Assembly: GCA_016781505.1 (NCBI GenBank) | Contig: JADDQF010000039.1 | Span: 1 to 32,771 of the forward strand | DNA length: 32,771 nt | From: a bacterium | GTDB taxonomy: Bacteria > Chloroflexota > Chloroflexia > Chloroflexales > Kallotenuaceae | Direction: 5' to 3' | Shown: positions 1 to 9,729 of the stretch, one piece after another | Position numbering within the stretch: position 1 is the first letter of the stretch | How the letters are laid out: each line of letters opens with the position of its first letter | Made by a program: the position numbers and the translations under genes | The notes under the pieces: model-generated | Seen by the model: the letters and a program-made list of their open reading frames with translations, nothing else | The model's database searches: none | What the model was told of the DNA's origin: nothing

Positions 1-338
1 ATGTCGGCCTGTTTACGGAGGCATTGATTGGTCAAGCCCAGCCGACAACTGCGACAGGTCCCGCAAAAATCCATCAGAAAGATGACACCGGGTGTGCCCA
101 CGGGCGTATGCGTTCCCGGCCCCGTTGCAATCACGACGCCGGCCGCTTCATGGCCCGGCGTTACCGTTGAACCATGCTGCCACTGTCTCCGCTCCGAACC
201 ACAGAGCGCGTTCGCTTTAATTTGAATCAGGAGCTGCCCCGGCCCCGGCTCAGGCACGGGCTTTTCCACAAACTGAATGGTGCCTCGGCCCACAAACTGT
301 GGAACGCGCATCGTTGCGGATGTAACGCGTGGTGTCAT
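1..338 (-). CDS. Zinc-dependent alcohol dehydrogenase (MDR family), N-terminal part
   Basis: Reading the minus strand from ATG 338 gives about 112 codons open to the window edge, so the gene is cut by the window, not broken. The product matches the GroES-like catalytic domain of medium-chain dehydrogenases. It shows the first catalytic-zinc Cys in NALCGSE, the GHE motif in TPGHEAAGVV, and the structural-zinc cluster with spacing C-x2-C-x2-C-x7-C in CGTCRSCRLGLTNQC. The family oxidises alcohols or polyols with NAD(P); the substrate cannot be told because the Rossmann domain lies outside the window. GGGGAG lies about 9 nt before ATG 338, which favours it over an in-frame ATG at 311. The gene is oriented like the neighbouring fatty-acid genes, but the gap to its right holds a degraded gene, so joint transcription is doubtful. 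Confidence 0.85.
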   Translation of the reverse strand, partial: MTPRVTSATMRVPQFVGRGTIQFVEKPVPEPGPGQLLIQIKANALCGSERRQWQHGSTVTPGHEAAGVVIATGPGTHTPVGTPGVIFLMDFCGTCRSCRLGLTNQCLRKQAD

Positions 339-378
339 GCGTTGCGTCTCCCCGACTAAGCATTATCACATCAGACTA

Positions 379-510
379 CTATGCGTTGGAGCCTCCGTCC
401 ACCACGAGTTTCACGACCGTGATGAACTATGCGGCGGCGCAAGCTAAGAACAAGATCGCGATTGCCACTTCGATCGGCTACGCAAATCACCCGTTCGGAG
501 GGCAGGTCAG
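379..510 (-). pseudogene. Decayed 3' end of a short-chain dehydrogenase/reductase (SDR)
   Basis: One minus-strand frame reads PIEVAIAILFLACAAA, a stop, then FITVVKLVVDGGSNA, and ends in a double stop at 376-381. This follows the SDR C-terminal signature (PEE-A-A-LFLAS-A-SFITG---VVDGG) residue by residue. Two further stops sit upstream at places where SDRs usually carry G-x-P and Arg residues. Each stop could be one substitution from a sense codon, which indicates point-mutation decay. No cofactor-binding TGxxxGIG motif or catalytic YxxxK was found further right before the methyltransferase gene. The left and right borders of the remnant are approximate. The assignment rests on this one stretch. 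Confidence 0.58.
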
Positions 511-621
511 CAATCATCGGCGTTCGTCCGATAAGTGATCGAGATCGTCAACTGGGGCACGGCAATCGCGTCCCGCTTGTAAAAGGATTTTGAGAAGATG
601 AGTTTCATCCCAACCTGCCGT

Positions 622-1092
622 TCACAGCCAACGTCGTACGCCGGCTTTGTACTGGAGGTATTCCGCGCCAAACTTACGCTCAAGATACCGCTCCTCACGC
701 TCGATCACACCCCGCTGCATCACAACCAAAACGAAGGGCAGCAACAGCGCGGTCCAGAGCGAGTTGGCTAGGAGGGTAATACCGGCGTAGAGCAGCGTGA
801 AAGACACATAGATCGGGTTGCGGGTGTACTTGAACGGCCCCTCCACCACAATGGCCGTTGTCGGTTGATGAGGATCTAACGCCGTTTTGGCCCGGCGCAT
901 CGCCAGTGCGGCACTCCCAGCCGGCAGGAACGAAACAACGACCAGCGGCCAGCCTACATACTTGGCCCAGCTGCGGGGCAGGAATGTCACGGGCACAAGC
1001 TTTTGCAAGAACAAGCCAAGGCCAAGCGCGCCGGCGAAGATCAGGGGTGGCCGAGCCACCACACCGGCTGTGTCATGAGCAAGGTCATCCAT
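622..1092 (-). CDS. ICMT/PEMT-like membrane methyltransferase
   Basis: A 156-residue protein with several hydrophobic segments. The C-terminal half carries the hallmark of isoprenylcysteine carboxyl methyltransferase and phospholipid N-methyltransferase relatives: GPFKYTRNPIYVSF, then a hydrophobic hairpin, then EREERYLERKFGAEY and a terminal RRWL. In this superfamily these parts bind S-adenosylmethionine at the membrane face. The acceptor is unknown; bacterial members act on lipids or small molecules. ATG 1092 is chosen because GGAGGAG precedes it by about 8 nt; an upstream in-frame start at 1116 has no such site. The gene lies 83 nt downstream of fadA on the same strand and may be co-transcribed with the beta-oxidation genes, but a functional link is not evident. 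Confidence 0.8.
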   Translation of the reverse strand: MDDLAHDTAGVVARPPLIFAGALGLGLFLQKLVPVTFLPRSWAKYVGWPLVVVSFLPAGSAALAMRRAKTALDPHQPTTAIVVEGPFKYTRNPIYVSFTLLYAGITLLANSLWTALLLPFVLVVMQRGVIEREERYLERKFGAEYLQYKAGVRRWL

Positions 1093-1175
1093 AAGCAACA
1101 CTCCTCCAGTAAGCAACTACCCACGCATCGAGCCAGGGCAACTCCACCGTGTCCCTGGCCGATGCTCCCCAACCG

Positions 1176-2357
1176 CTAGCCAAGGTTCTCGAAGATACCG
1201 GCCGCGCCCATACCACCGCCGACACACATCGTGACCAGGCCATACCGACCGTTGCGCCGCTTGAGCTCGTTCAGCAGTGTAACCGTGAGCTTGGCGCCCG
1301 AGCAGCCGAGTGGGTGGCCGAGCGCGATTGCACCGCCGTTGACGTTGACCTTGTCCATGTCGAGCTCAAGCTGCTGCGCAACCGCGAGGGACTGTGCCGC
1401 AAAGGCTTCGTTGAGCTCGATCAGGTCGATATCTTCGAGCGACAAGCCAGCCAGCTTGAGCGCCTTGGGAATCGCCGCTACCGGACCAATCCCCATCACT
1501 TCAGGCGGGACGCCGCCAACCGCATAGCAGACGAAGCGGGCCAGCGGCTTGAGGCCCAGCGCCTCGGCTTTTTCACGGCTCATCACCACCACCGCGGCCG
1601 CACCATCGCTGGTCGGAGATGAATTGCCGGCCGTGACCGACCCGCCAACCGCAAAGACCGGCTTGAGCTTGGCCAGGGTCTCCGCGGATGTATCGCGTCG
1701 CACACCCTCATCCAGGTCAAAGCTAAAGCGCTCGGTCTGCGGCTTGCCAGCATGGCCCACCGCGGTCCGCTCCACCTGCACGGACGTGACTTCATCCCGA
1801 AACTTGCCGCCGTCGATCGCCGCGGCGGCGTTTTGATGTGAGCGCAGCGCAAACGCATCCTGCTCCTCACGCCCGATGCCGTACTGCCGGGCTACGTTTT
1901 CAGCGGTCAATCCCATACCGATATACACTTCCGGATTGATCTCGGCTAAATGGGGGTTGGGCGCGTACACATGGCCGCTCATCGGCACCATGCTCATGCT
2001 CTCGGTGCCACCCGCCACCAGTACATCGCCCATACCCGCCATGATTTGCTGGGCCGCCAGCGCAATCGTTTGCAAGCCCGACGAACAGAAGCGATTAACC
2101 GTCTGCCCGGGCACCGTATGCGGCAGGCCAGCCCGAATCGCGGCGATCCGCGCCACGTTGAGGCCTTGCTCGGCCTCGGGCATGGCGCAGCCCAGGATCA
2201 CATCCTCGATCTCGCCGACATCCAGCCCCTGCGCGCGCTCCACGGCCGCCTTCACCGCCACCGCCGCCAGATCATCCGGCCGCACCGTCCGTAAGCTTCC
2301 TTTATGCGCCCGGCCCACCGCCGTCCGCGCGCCACTCACAATCACTGCTTCTCGCAT
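1176..2357 (-). CDS. fadA: Acetyl-CoA acyltransferase (thiolase)
   Basis: A 393-residue thiolase, the normal family length. The nucleophilic Cys91 lies in VNRFCSSG, His348 in [10 protein letters not shown], and the second active-site Cys378 in MCVGGGMG; all three are at standard positions. The enzyme cleaves 3-ketoacyl-CoA with CoA to acetyl-CoA and a shortened acyl-CoA; the reverse condensation is also possible for the family. It lies downstream of fadN and an acyl-CoA dehydrogenase on the same strand, an arrangement like the Bacillus fadNAE set, which supports a beta-oxidation role. No clear Shine-Dalgarno site precedes ATG 2357, and its immediate leader is made of heptamer repeats. A biosynthetic acetoacetyl-CoA role cannot be excluded from sequence alone. 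Confidence 0.93.
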   Translation of the reverse strand: MREAVIVSGARTAVGRAHKGSLRTVRPDDLAAVAVKAAVERAQGLDVGEIEDVILGCAMPEAEQGLNVARIAAIRAGLPHTVPGQTVNRFCSSGLQTIALAAQQIMAGMGDVLVAGGTESMSMVPMSGHVYAPNPHLAEINPEVYIGMGLTAENVARQYGIGREEQDAFALRSHQNAAAAIDGGKFRDEVTSVQVERTAVGHAGKPQTERFSFDLDEGVRRDTSAETLAKLKPVFAVGGSVTAGNSSPTSDGAAAVVVMSREKAEALGLKPLARFVCYAVGGVPPEVMGIGPVAAIPKALKLAGLSLEDIDLIELNEAFAAQSLAVAQQLELDMDKVNVNGGAIALGHPLGCSGAKLTVTLLNELKRRNGRYGLVTMCVGGGMGAAGIFENLG

Positions 2358-2371
2358 GTTAAGTACCCAAG

Positions 2372-2413
2372 CTGTAAGCTATCAGTCGTCAGCGTTCAGC
2401 CTTCAGCTGTTCG
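2372..2413. repeat. Heptanucleotide repeat tract A1 (about 6 units)
   Basis: Six consecutive 7-nt units on the plus strand: CTGTAAG, CTATCAG, TCGTCAG, CGTTCAG, CCTTCAG, CTGTTCG. They are degenerate forms of the CCGTCAG/CTGTCAG family found again at 2482-2586 and 28762-28817. The tract lies 15 nt upstream of the fadA start codon, inside its presumed untranslated leader. Confidence 0.75.
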
Positions 2414-2446
2414 TACTGAATATTATTGGCAACTAATAGCTGAGCA

Positions 2447-2472
2447 CTAATCCCGTAACGTTTCACCGGTCT
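2447..2472 (-). repeat. Degenerate copy of the last 26 nt of fadN
   Basis: The 26 bases match 2687-2712, the end of fadN, at 23 positions without gaps. Read on the minus strand the copy encodes TGETLRD then a stop, where fadN encodes TGKPLRN then a stop. The copy lies about 240 nt downstream of the true stop, and heptamer tracts fill most of the space between. This suggests a duplication of the gene end followed by divergence, or the remnant of a second fadN-like gene. Confidence 0.6.
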
Positions 2473-2481
2473 CATCTTCGG

Positions 2482-2586
2482 CCGTCAGTCGTCAGCTGGT
2501 AGCCGTCAGCCTTCAGCCGTTAGCCGTCAGTCGTCAGCTGGTAGCCGTCAGTCGTCAGCTGTCAGCTGTTAGCCGTCAGGTGACAG
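2482..2586. repeat. Heptanucleotide repeat tract A2 (15 units)
   Basis: Fifteen uninterrupted 7-nt units on the plus strand. The dominant unit is CCGTCAG, with TCGTCAG, CTGTCAG, CTGGTAG, CCGTTAG, CCTTCAG, CTGTTAG and GTGACAG as variants. A four-unit block (CCGTCAG, TCGTCAG, CTGGTAG, CCGTCAG) occurs twice, at 2482 and 2524, which suggests growth by block duplication. The period is not a multiple of three and no conserved frame runs through it, so it is non-coding. It sits in the fadN-fadA gap; apart from the repeats and the fadN-end copy, I see nothing else in that 329-nt gap. Confidence 0.9.
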
Positions 2587-2617
2587 CCTTTGGTTGCCAG
2601 TTTGAAGTACGCCTACC

Positions 2618-2686
2618 TGATTGCTGATTACTGATTGCTGATTGCTGATTACTGATTACTGATTGCTGATTGCTGATTGCTGATTG

Positions 2687-2687
<1 letters not shown>
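2618..2687. repeat. Heptanucleotide repeat tract B (10 units) touching the fadN stop codon
   Basis: Ten perfect-period units of TGATTGC (7 copies) or TGATTAC (3 copies) on the plus strand. In the sense of the fadN message they read GCAATCA or GTAATCA. The first unit, in mRNA direction, begins with the last base of the fadN TAG stop codon, so the tract starts exactly where coding ends. Compare the tract at 28748, which begins in the same way at another gene's stop. Confidence 0.92.
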
Positions 2688-5107
<2,420 letters not shown>

Positions 5108-5147
5108 GCAGTGCTCCTTTGCACACAACAAGCGCACACAGGTACCG

Positions 5148-5252
5148 CTAGGAGATCGTGGTTAACCGCTCGAATGAGGTCATCACCCGCTCAATCGACG
5201 CGACGTCAAACAGCGTGCCATACGCATCAAACACAACCGCACTGATCGTCAT
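5148..5252 (-). pseudogene. Truncated haloacid dehalogenase (HAD type II) fragment
   Basis: A 34-codon reading frame begins MTISAVVFDAYGTLFDV, which is the N-terminus of 2-haloacid dehalogenase-like HAD hydrolases, including motif I (DxYGT) with the nucleophilic Asp9. The family normally runs to about 220 residues. Here a stop comes after 17 more residues (ending FERLTTIS), so the cap and motifs II-IV are absent. AGGAG lies about 5 nt before the ATG, so the old start region is intact. An internal deletion joining the two ends of a former gene would explain the form. It lies between the acyl-CoA dehydrogenase and fadN and is probably still transcribed with them. A functional peptide is unlikely. 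Confidence 0.65.
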
Positions 5253-5313
5253 GCCACTCCTAGCCTAGGCATCCAGCGCCGCGATCAAGGCAACTTCGTG
5301 GGGCTGGACGGAC

Positions 5314-6495
5314 CTATGCGAAGGCCTGAATACCTGTGATCTCGCGGCCAACAACCAGGGTATTGATCTCGTTCGAGCCTTCATAGGTGTAGACAGCTTC
5401 CATGTCTGCAAAGTGTCGCGCCATGTGATTTTCCAGCAGGACACCGTTGCCGCCCAGAATTTCACGACCTAAAGCAACGACCGAGCGTGCGCGTGCTGCG
5501 CTCTGCTGCTTGGCGAGTGAGGCCATTCCATCGGTCATCCTGCCTTCGTCGCGCAGCCGTGATAGCCGCCAGCACAGGAGCTGGATCGCCGTTACCTCGC
5601 CGAGCATGTGTACCAGCTTTTGCTGGATCAGCTGAAAGCTCGCGATCGGTCGCCCAAATTGCTTGCGCTTCATGGCGTAGTCACGCGCTAGCTCGAAGGC
5701 TGCCATGGCGTGACCGACGCCTTCCCAGGCGACGCCGTAGCGGGTATTCTTGAGGACGTTGGCGGTATCTTTGAATGAGAAGGCCTTGGCCAGACGGTTC
5801 CGCTCGGGAATTTCACAATTGGTCAGCGTAATATCGGCGTTGATCAGCGCACGCTTGGCGATCTTGCCTGCGATCGGCTTGGCCTCGAAACCAGGCGTGT
5901 CTCGCTCCACCAAAAAGCCGCCGACCTGGCCGCTCTCCTCGTCACGCGCCCAGATGATCGTCACATCGGCGAATGTGGCGTTGCCGATCCACCGCTTGGC
6001 GCCGTTGAGTATGTAGCGGTCGCCGACACGCTGCGCCGTGGTTTGGATATGTGAAGCATCCGAGCCGATGTAGGGCTCGGTCAAGCCAAACGCGCCGATC
6101 TTTTCCAGCTTGGCCAGCGCGGGCAACCACTGCTGACGCTGCTCTTCGGAGCCGCAGTAATAGATTGAGCTCATGGCGAGGCCGCTGGTGACGCCAAAAA
6201 AGGTGCAAACACTGCCATCACCACGCGACAGCTCCGCGCCGATCACGCCCGCCGCTACGCTCGACATACCGGGACACCCATACCCTTGAATCGAGCCACC
6301 GGCGATATTGAGCGCCGCCAGCTTGGGCACCAGCTCGTGGGGAAATTCTGCCCGTTCCCAGTACGGATTGATGATCGGAATAACCTCTTCATCACAAAAC
6401 GCGCGTACGCGGTCGCGGTAGTCACGCTCCTCGTCGCTCAGCAGCTCGTCGAAGAGATAAAAATCTAGCGCCTGGGTGATCGCCTGCATCGCCAT
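5314..6495 (-). CDS. Acyl-CoA dehydrogenase (glutaryl-CoA dehydrogenase-like)
   Basis: A 393-residue flavoprotein of usual family length. It has the N-terminal helical domain, the FAD/substrate segment FGLTEPYIGSDASH, the WIGNATFADV stretch, the helical C-domain with RKQFGRPIASFQLIQ, and the end YEGSNEINTLVVGREITGIQAF. Glu372 in YEG is the expected catalytic base. The C-terminus resembles glutaryl-CoA dehydrogenases (YEGTxDIHALILGR), but the position next to fadN and fadA argues for general fatty acyl-CoA oxidation, the first step of the cycle. Electrons would go to an electron-transfer flavoprotein encoded elsewhere. ATG 6495 has AAGGAG 7 nt upstream and a good promoter at 6535-6563, so this is the first gene of the operon. 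Substrate chain length is not decided. Confidence 0.92.
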   Translation of the reverse strand: MAMQAITQALDFYLFDELLSDEERDYRDRVRAFCDEEVIPIINPYWERAEFPHELVPKLAALNIAGGSIQGYGCPGMSSVAAGVIGAELSRGDGSVCTFFGVTSGLAMSSIYYCGSEEQRQQWLPALAKLEKIGAFGLTEPYIGSDASHIQTTAQRVGDRYILNGAKRWIGNATFADVTIIWARDEESGQVGGFLVERDTPGFEAKPIAGKIAKRALINADITLTNCEIPERNRLAKAFSFKDTANVLKNTRYGVAWEGVGHAMAAFELARDYAMKRKQFGRPIASFQLIQQKLVHMLGEVTAIQLLCWRLSRLRDEGRMTDGMASLAKQQSAARARSVVALGREILGGNGVLLENHMARHFADMEAVYTYEGSNEINTLVVGREITGIQAFA

Positions 6496-6534
6496 TGATA
6501 CACTCCTTAATTTCTTGAATAACTTTCAATTTCG

Positions 6535-6563
6535 ATTATAGCAGCCTTTCGGTGGACGTGCAA
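6535..6563 (-). promoter_or_regulatory. Sigma-70 type promoter of the beta-oxidation operon
   Basis: On the minus strand TTGCAC is followed by a 17-nt spacer and TATAAT, with an extended -10 (TGC before TATAAT). The predicted start is near 6528, leaving a leader of about 33 nt before the acyl-CoA dehydrogenase ATG at 6495. Confidence 0.7.
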
Positions 6564-6679
6564 CGGGGGCAACCGAAGGAGCTGGCCTTGCTGCTCCATA
6601 GGCTGATCAGTGTCCCAACAATCCCATACCGCATCGCGCATCCATAGCTGTGCGGTGCAACCGAATCACAGCTTTCGGG

Positions 6680-6685
6680 TATGAT
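6680..6685 (+). promoter_or_regulatory. Possible -10 element of the CBS-domain gene
   Basis: TATGAT lies 43 nt before ATG 6728, at a sensible distance. The matching -35 is weak (TGCAAC at 18 nt), so this call is tentative. Confidence 0.35.
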
Positions 6686-6727
6686 AGGCCATGCAAAGCC
6701 AACGCTGCGGTAGCGAAAGGACTCGGT

Positions 6728-7189
6728 ATGCAAACACTCACAGTTGCCGATGTTATGAACTCGCGCGTCATCTCTATTTCTGATGAAGCGACGCTAGGGG
6801 AAGCGATCGATCAGCTGCGACAAAACAAAATCAGCGCGCTGGTTGTGGTTGACCATTCCGGGCATATGGTGGGGCTTATTTCTCAAACCGACCTTCTGCG
6901 CGCCTTGCAACAAAGCAAAGATAGCCCGTCTATGCTCGCGAGCGCCGTCAGCCAATATATGACGCGCGATGTTGTTTCGGTCGCGCCGCACAAAACGTTG
7001 GATTACGCGATGCGCACCCTGAACGACCACCATATTCACCGTTTGGTTGTGGTGGAAACCCATGACGGTGGCCGCTTTGTCACCGACCGCATGATGCCGG
7101 TCGGAATTTTGTCGCAAACCGATATCGTGCGCGCCCTGATCGGCAAGCTTGGCACAGCCCAAGAGATCGAGGCTACAACCAGCGCCTAA
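6728..7189 (+). CDS. Two-CBS-domain protein
   Basis: A 153-residue soluble protein made of a CBS (Bateman) pair and little else. CBS1 starts at TVADVMNSRVISISDEATLGEAI and ends near VGLISQTDLLRAL. CBS2 starts at YMTRDVVSVAPHKTLDYAM and ends at VGILSQTDIVRAL. Such modules bind adenosine nucleotides (AMP, ATP, SAM or c-di-AMP in known cases) and act as regulators; no effector domain is attached. ATG 6728 is chosen because AAAGGA lies 6-7 nt upstream; an in-frame start at 6650 would add 26 residues outside the CBS fold. The gene is divergent from the beta-oxidation operon and stands alone. A partner cannot be named from context. Confidence 0.88.
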   Translation: MQTLTVADVMNSRVISISDEATLGEAIDQLRQNKISALVVVDHSGHMVGLISQTDLLRALQQSKDSPSMLASAVSQYMTRDVVSVAPHKTLDYAMRTLNDHHIHRLVVVETHDGGRFVTDRMMPVGILSQTDIVRALIGKLGTAQEIEATTSA

Positions 7190-7267
7190 GCCCGGTGTCA
7201 GTGTAGCCGAGCTAGCGCCTCACGCTTACTTACACCACGGCCAGGGCAGGCGCGCTTGATAACGAAA

Positions 7268-7295
7268 CCACCCCGAGACTTTAGCCTCGGGGTGG
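7268..7295. terminator. Hairpin between convergent genes
   Basis: CCACCCCGAG and CTCGGGGTGG form a perfect 10-bp stem with an 8-nt loop. On the minus strand it is followed by TTTCGTTATC, a moderately T-rich tail, so it fits termination of the VanW gene. As a stem it may also stop the CBS gene arriving from the left. Confidence 0.65.
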
Positions 7296-7331
7296 ACGGC
7301 CCTGGTTGCTGGATAATGTAAGCTCGTTGTC

Positions 7332-9353
7332 TCACGTACCTGTGGGCGCAGGCGTGTTGGGATGCTTAAGGTAGATGTTGGGCCACGCTTCGAAGCGGGT
7401 AATAAACGGCCGGTCCGACACGACCACGCCGTCCTGCTTGACGATCCGCCGGATTTCGATGTCCATCCCGCCGCGGGCCACATCCGTCTGCTTGAAGGCA
7501 CCGATCGGCTGCTCGGGATCGTCGATATAGACCGGCTTGGTCGGCGCTGCGGTCTCATTCGTGATTTTGGGCGCGGTGCGCTCCACCGTTCGGCCTGGCA
7601 CCTTGGTGCCGTACAGCTCAAAGGTCACCGTGGCGTCGGCTTCATTGGCGTAACCCTGTACCAGCAGCCAGTTGCCGGTGTCGTTGACAAAGCGCAGGTC
7701 GGGCCCGCCACCGGTAAAGATGGTCGAGTCCATGCCGATTGTATCGTATTTCTCGTACCACGAGATGCGGAACCGATGGGGCGTCCAATCGGTGAAGGGC
7801 AGGCCCGCGTAGAAGGCCGCACGGAACAAGGTTGTCGAGTCCTGGCAAATACCACCGCCCGGCTCCTTTTGCGTCCGGTTGCCAACAATGGCATAGCCTT
7901 CCACAAAGCCATTGGCCGCATCGATACTGCCTACATTCTCGTTGAACGAGAATTCGCCATCGGGCGGCACGAGAATGCCGTGCAGCAGGTTAACCCCCGC
8001 CTTGATGTTCGTGATGCGATATTGGGCCGAGCCAGCAAAGTCGCTCTTGCCCGACGAGACCAGTTCCTTGATCCCTAGAGATTGGAGCGTTTCCGCCGTT
8101 ACGCGTGGCTGCACTTCTTCAACCGGCAAGTCGAGCTCACGCGTGATCGTGGTGACGGCTCCATTGATCATCTCAACGGTACGCTTTACATCGAGCCGGT
8201 AGCCGATTCGGCCTTCGCGGAAAATTTGCAGGTTGCCGCCATTCCAGTTAACGCGCGGCTCCACCGAAGAGCGGCCAATTTTATCGGCCAGCTTGGTCGC
8301 CCATTTTTCGAGCTTGGCTTGATCCATCTGGGCATTGAGGGTGACTCCACCATCCGTCGGCACGCGCTGCAGCACCAGCATGTCGGCCATGGTTTGCTGA
8401 TCGAGCTCAAAGGTCGTATCCTTGAACTTGAGCGTTAGCGGCGTGGAAAGCATCGCCTCGGTCGTGCGTCGCGCTTCGGCAATCGCCTCGGATGAAAGCT
8501 GCGGCCGGAGATCGCTGGTCCGCAGGGTAACAACTTGCGGCTCCAACGACTTCACCTGGCGCACAATCTCGGCGGCCGTCTCATCCAGCAGCACCATCCG
8601 GCCATCCGTGCTGGTGCGCGCTTGGACCTTGGCGTCAACAATTGACAAGATCGCCTCGCTCGGTGGCTGTTCGACTTCCACCGCCAGCCCTTGCAGGTAC
8701 GCTTGCAACGTCTGGCCATCGATCGTGATGCGCAGTGGCAGGTCCAGGCCCCGCTGATAGATCGCCGCCACCTGCTGCAGGTTTTCGATCAGCCCATTGC
8801 TGCGCCCTGCGTTGTAAGCCTCGGCAATGGCGCGCTCGAGATTAACCTTTATGCCAAGCTCGGCGGGCGTTGGCTGCCATGTCTGCCCCTGGTAGTGGAT
8901 GGTCACCGGCTGCTCCAAGAACGGGGCAAACGCAGCCTGCACCGCCTGCTCGGCCTCGGCCCGCGTTTTTTGGCTCAGGTTTACGCCCTGCAGCGCAACG
9001 TTGGGATAGATCCGCTCAGCGTATTGTCGATCCAACCAGGCCAGTCCGGCAATGCCCGCGCCGCCCAGCAACACCAACAGCATCAGCGGTACTTTCCACC
9101 ACCAGCCACCGCCTGAGCGCCGCCGGCCGTAGCTCTGCCCATACCCGCCACGCTGGCTGGCGCGAGTGGGACGTACGGTGTGGGACTGCTCGCGAGGATA
9201 CTGGTCGGCAGCTCCTGGCCGCGGCTGGGCGCGCATGGGAATAGTGGTCCCGGTGTAGGCATCGTCGTTGATTGGCGTGGCCATCGGACGTGACGGCTGT
9301 GTGCCGCGGCGCCGCTGCATGGGACCGTATTCGGGAAAATCTCGGTGAGGCAT
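7332..9353 (-). CDS. VanW-family cell-envelope protein
   Basis: A 673-residue membrane-anchored protein. Residues 1-85 are polar and rich in Arg, Gly, Pro and Gln, likely cytoplasmic. One transmembrane helix lies at about 87-107. An extracellular part follows with two repeated domains (about 115-400) resembling the peptidoglycan-binding domain often paired with VanW. The VanW domain comes next, with SDFAGSAQYRITNIKAG, PPDGEFSFNENVG, and the invariant GGGICQDSTTLFRAAFYAG. A G5-like beta tail ends the protein. VanW was named from vancomycin-resistance clusters, but its biochemical role is not established; wall binding is the usual inference. ATG 9353 has AAGGG 6-7 nt upstream. It lies 12 nt after a 33-codon membrane ORF with a shared promoter. 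Confidence 0.88.
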   Translation of the reverse strand: MPHRDFPEYGPMQRRRGTQPSRPMATPINDDAYTGTTIPMRAQPRPGAADQYPREQSHTVRPTRASQRGGYGQSYGRRRSGGGWWWKVPLMLLVLLGGAGIAGLAWLDRQYAERIYPNVALQGVNLSQKTRAEAEQAVQAAFAPFLEQPVTIHYQGQTWQPTPAELGIKVNLERAIAEAYNAGRSNGLIENLQQVAAIYQRGLDLPLRITIDGQTLQAYLQGLAVEVEQPPSEAILSIVDAKVQARTSTDGRMVLLDETAAEIVRQVKSLEPQVVTLRTSDLRPQLSSEAIAEARRTTEAMLSTPLTLKFKDTTFELDQQTMADMLVLQRVPTDGGVTLNAQMDQAKLEKWATKLADKIGRSSVEPRVNWNGGNLQIFREGRIGYRLDVKRTVEMINGAVTTITRELDLPVEEVQPRVTAETLQSLGIKELVSSGKSDFAGSAQYRITNIKAGVNLLHGILVPPDGEFSFNENVGSIDAANGFVEGYAIVGNRTQKEPGGGICQDSTTLFRAAFYAGLPFTDWTPHRFRISWYEKYDTIGMDSTIFTGGGPDLRFVNDTGNWLLVQGYANEADATVTFELYGTKVPGRTVERTAPKITNETAAPTKPVYIDDPEQPIGAFKQTDVARGGMDIEIRRIVKQDGVVVSDRPFITRFEAWPNIYLKHPNTPAPTGT

Positions 9354-9365
9354 GAGCGGCCCTTT

Positions 9366-9467
9366 TCACTGACCGAAGGCGACAAGAATGGTCGACAGCA
9401 CCAAAACCACGATCAAGACGACCGCGGCAATTTTGGCAATCCGATTCGCAGTACGGCTATCCATCAT
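9366..9467 (-). CDS. Small single-pass membrane protein (33 aa)
   Basis: A 33-residue ORF starts at ATG 9467 with AGGA 4-5 nt upstream. A short polar N-terminus (MMDSRTANRIAK) is followed by a hydrophobic helix (IAAVVLIVVLVLSTILVAFG) that fills the rest. The positive residues before the helix predict an N-in topology. It ends 12 nt before the VanW gene and lies directly behind a promoter at 9514-9542, so it is the first gene of a two-gene unit. I do not recognise a family. Single-helix miniproteins often modulate a membrane partner, here possibly the VanW protein; that is inference. It could instead be only a translated leader. Confidence 0.6.
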   Translation of the reverse strand: MMDSRTANRIAKIAAVVLIVVLVLSTILVAFGQ

Positions 9468-9513
9468 CTTTTCCTAGTTTGGCTAACGTACGCGATACGT
9501 TGATCGTAGCGGT

Positions 9514-9542
9514 AGTGTACCAACTCGGAAAGACTGGAGCAA
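9514..9542 (-). promoter_or_regulatory. Promoter of the miniprotein-VanW unit
   Basis: On the minus strand TTGCTC, a 17-nt spacer and TACACT. The predicted start near 9507 leaves a leader of about 40 nt before ATG 9467. Confidence 0.55.
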
Positions 9543-9700
9543 TACCTACACGATGGTAATTACTTGATTGGAAGCTTATATGCGGCCTGTTGCCGCGCAC
9601 TTCGGTTGCGCTTTCAAGCACCAGCCTCGTGCATGGTCAACTGGTCTTTTCTGCTTTACCGAGTTGACTGGAGCTGCGGGAAGGGACATGTTCGGGGAAC

Positions 9701-9729
9701 AGCGCCGAAACACCCAGTCCCTCGGCGCT
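9701..9729 (-). terminator. Possible hairpin at the rfbC stop codon
   Basis: AGCGCCGA and TCGGCGCT form a perfect 8-bp stem with a 13-nt loop, and the stem includes part of the rfbC stop codon. No T-run follows, so intrinsic termination is uncertain. In the rest of the gap to 9542 I see no gene. Confidence 0.3.

Noticed and set aside
1149-1622. Long plus-strand frame of 157 codons opposite the thiolase gene
   Set aside because: It is the antisense shadow of fadA, with no motif, ribosome site or promoter. The same holds for the long frames opposite fadN (3143-3946 and 4037-5245).
7332-9353. VanW as a sign of a vancomycin-resistance cluster
   Set aside because: No vanHAX, vanRS or vanY genes are present, and VanW proteins are widespread without resistance.
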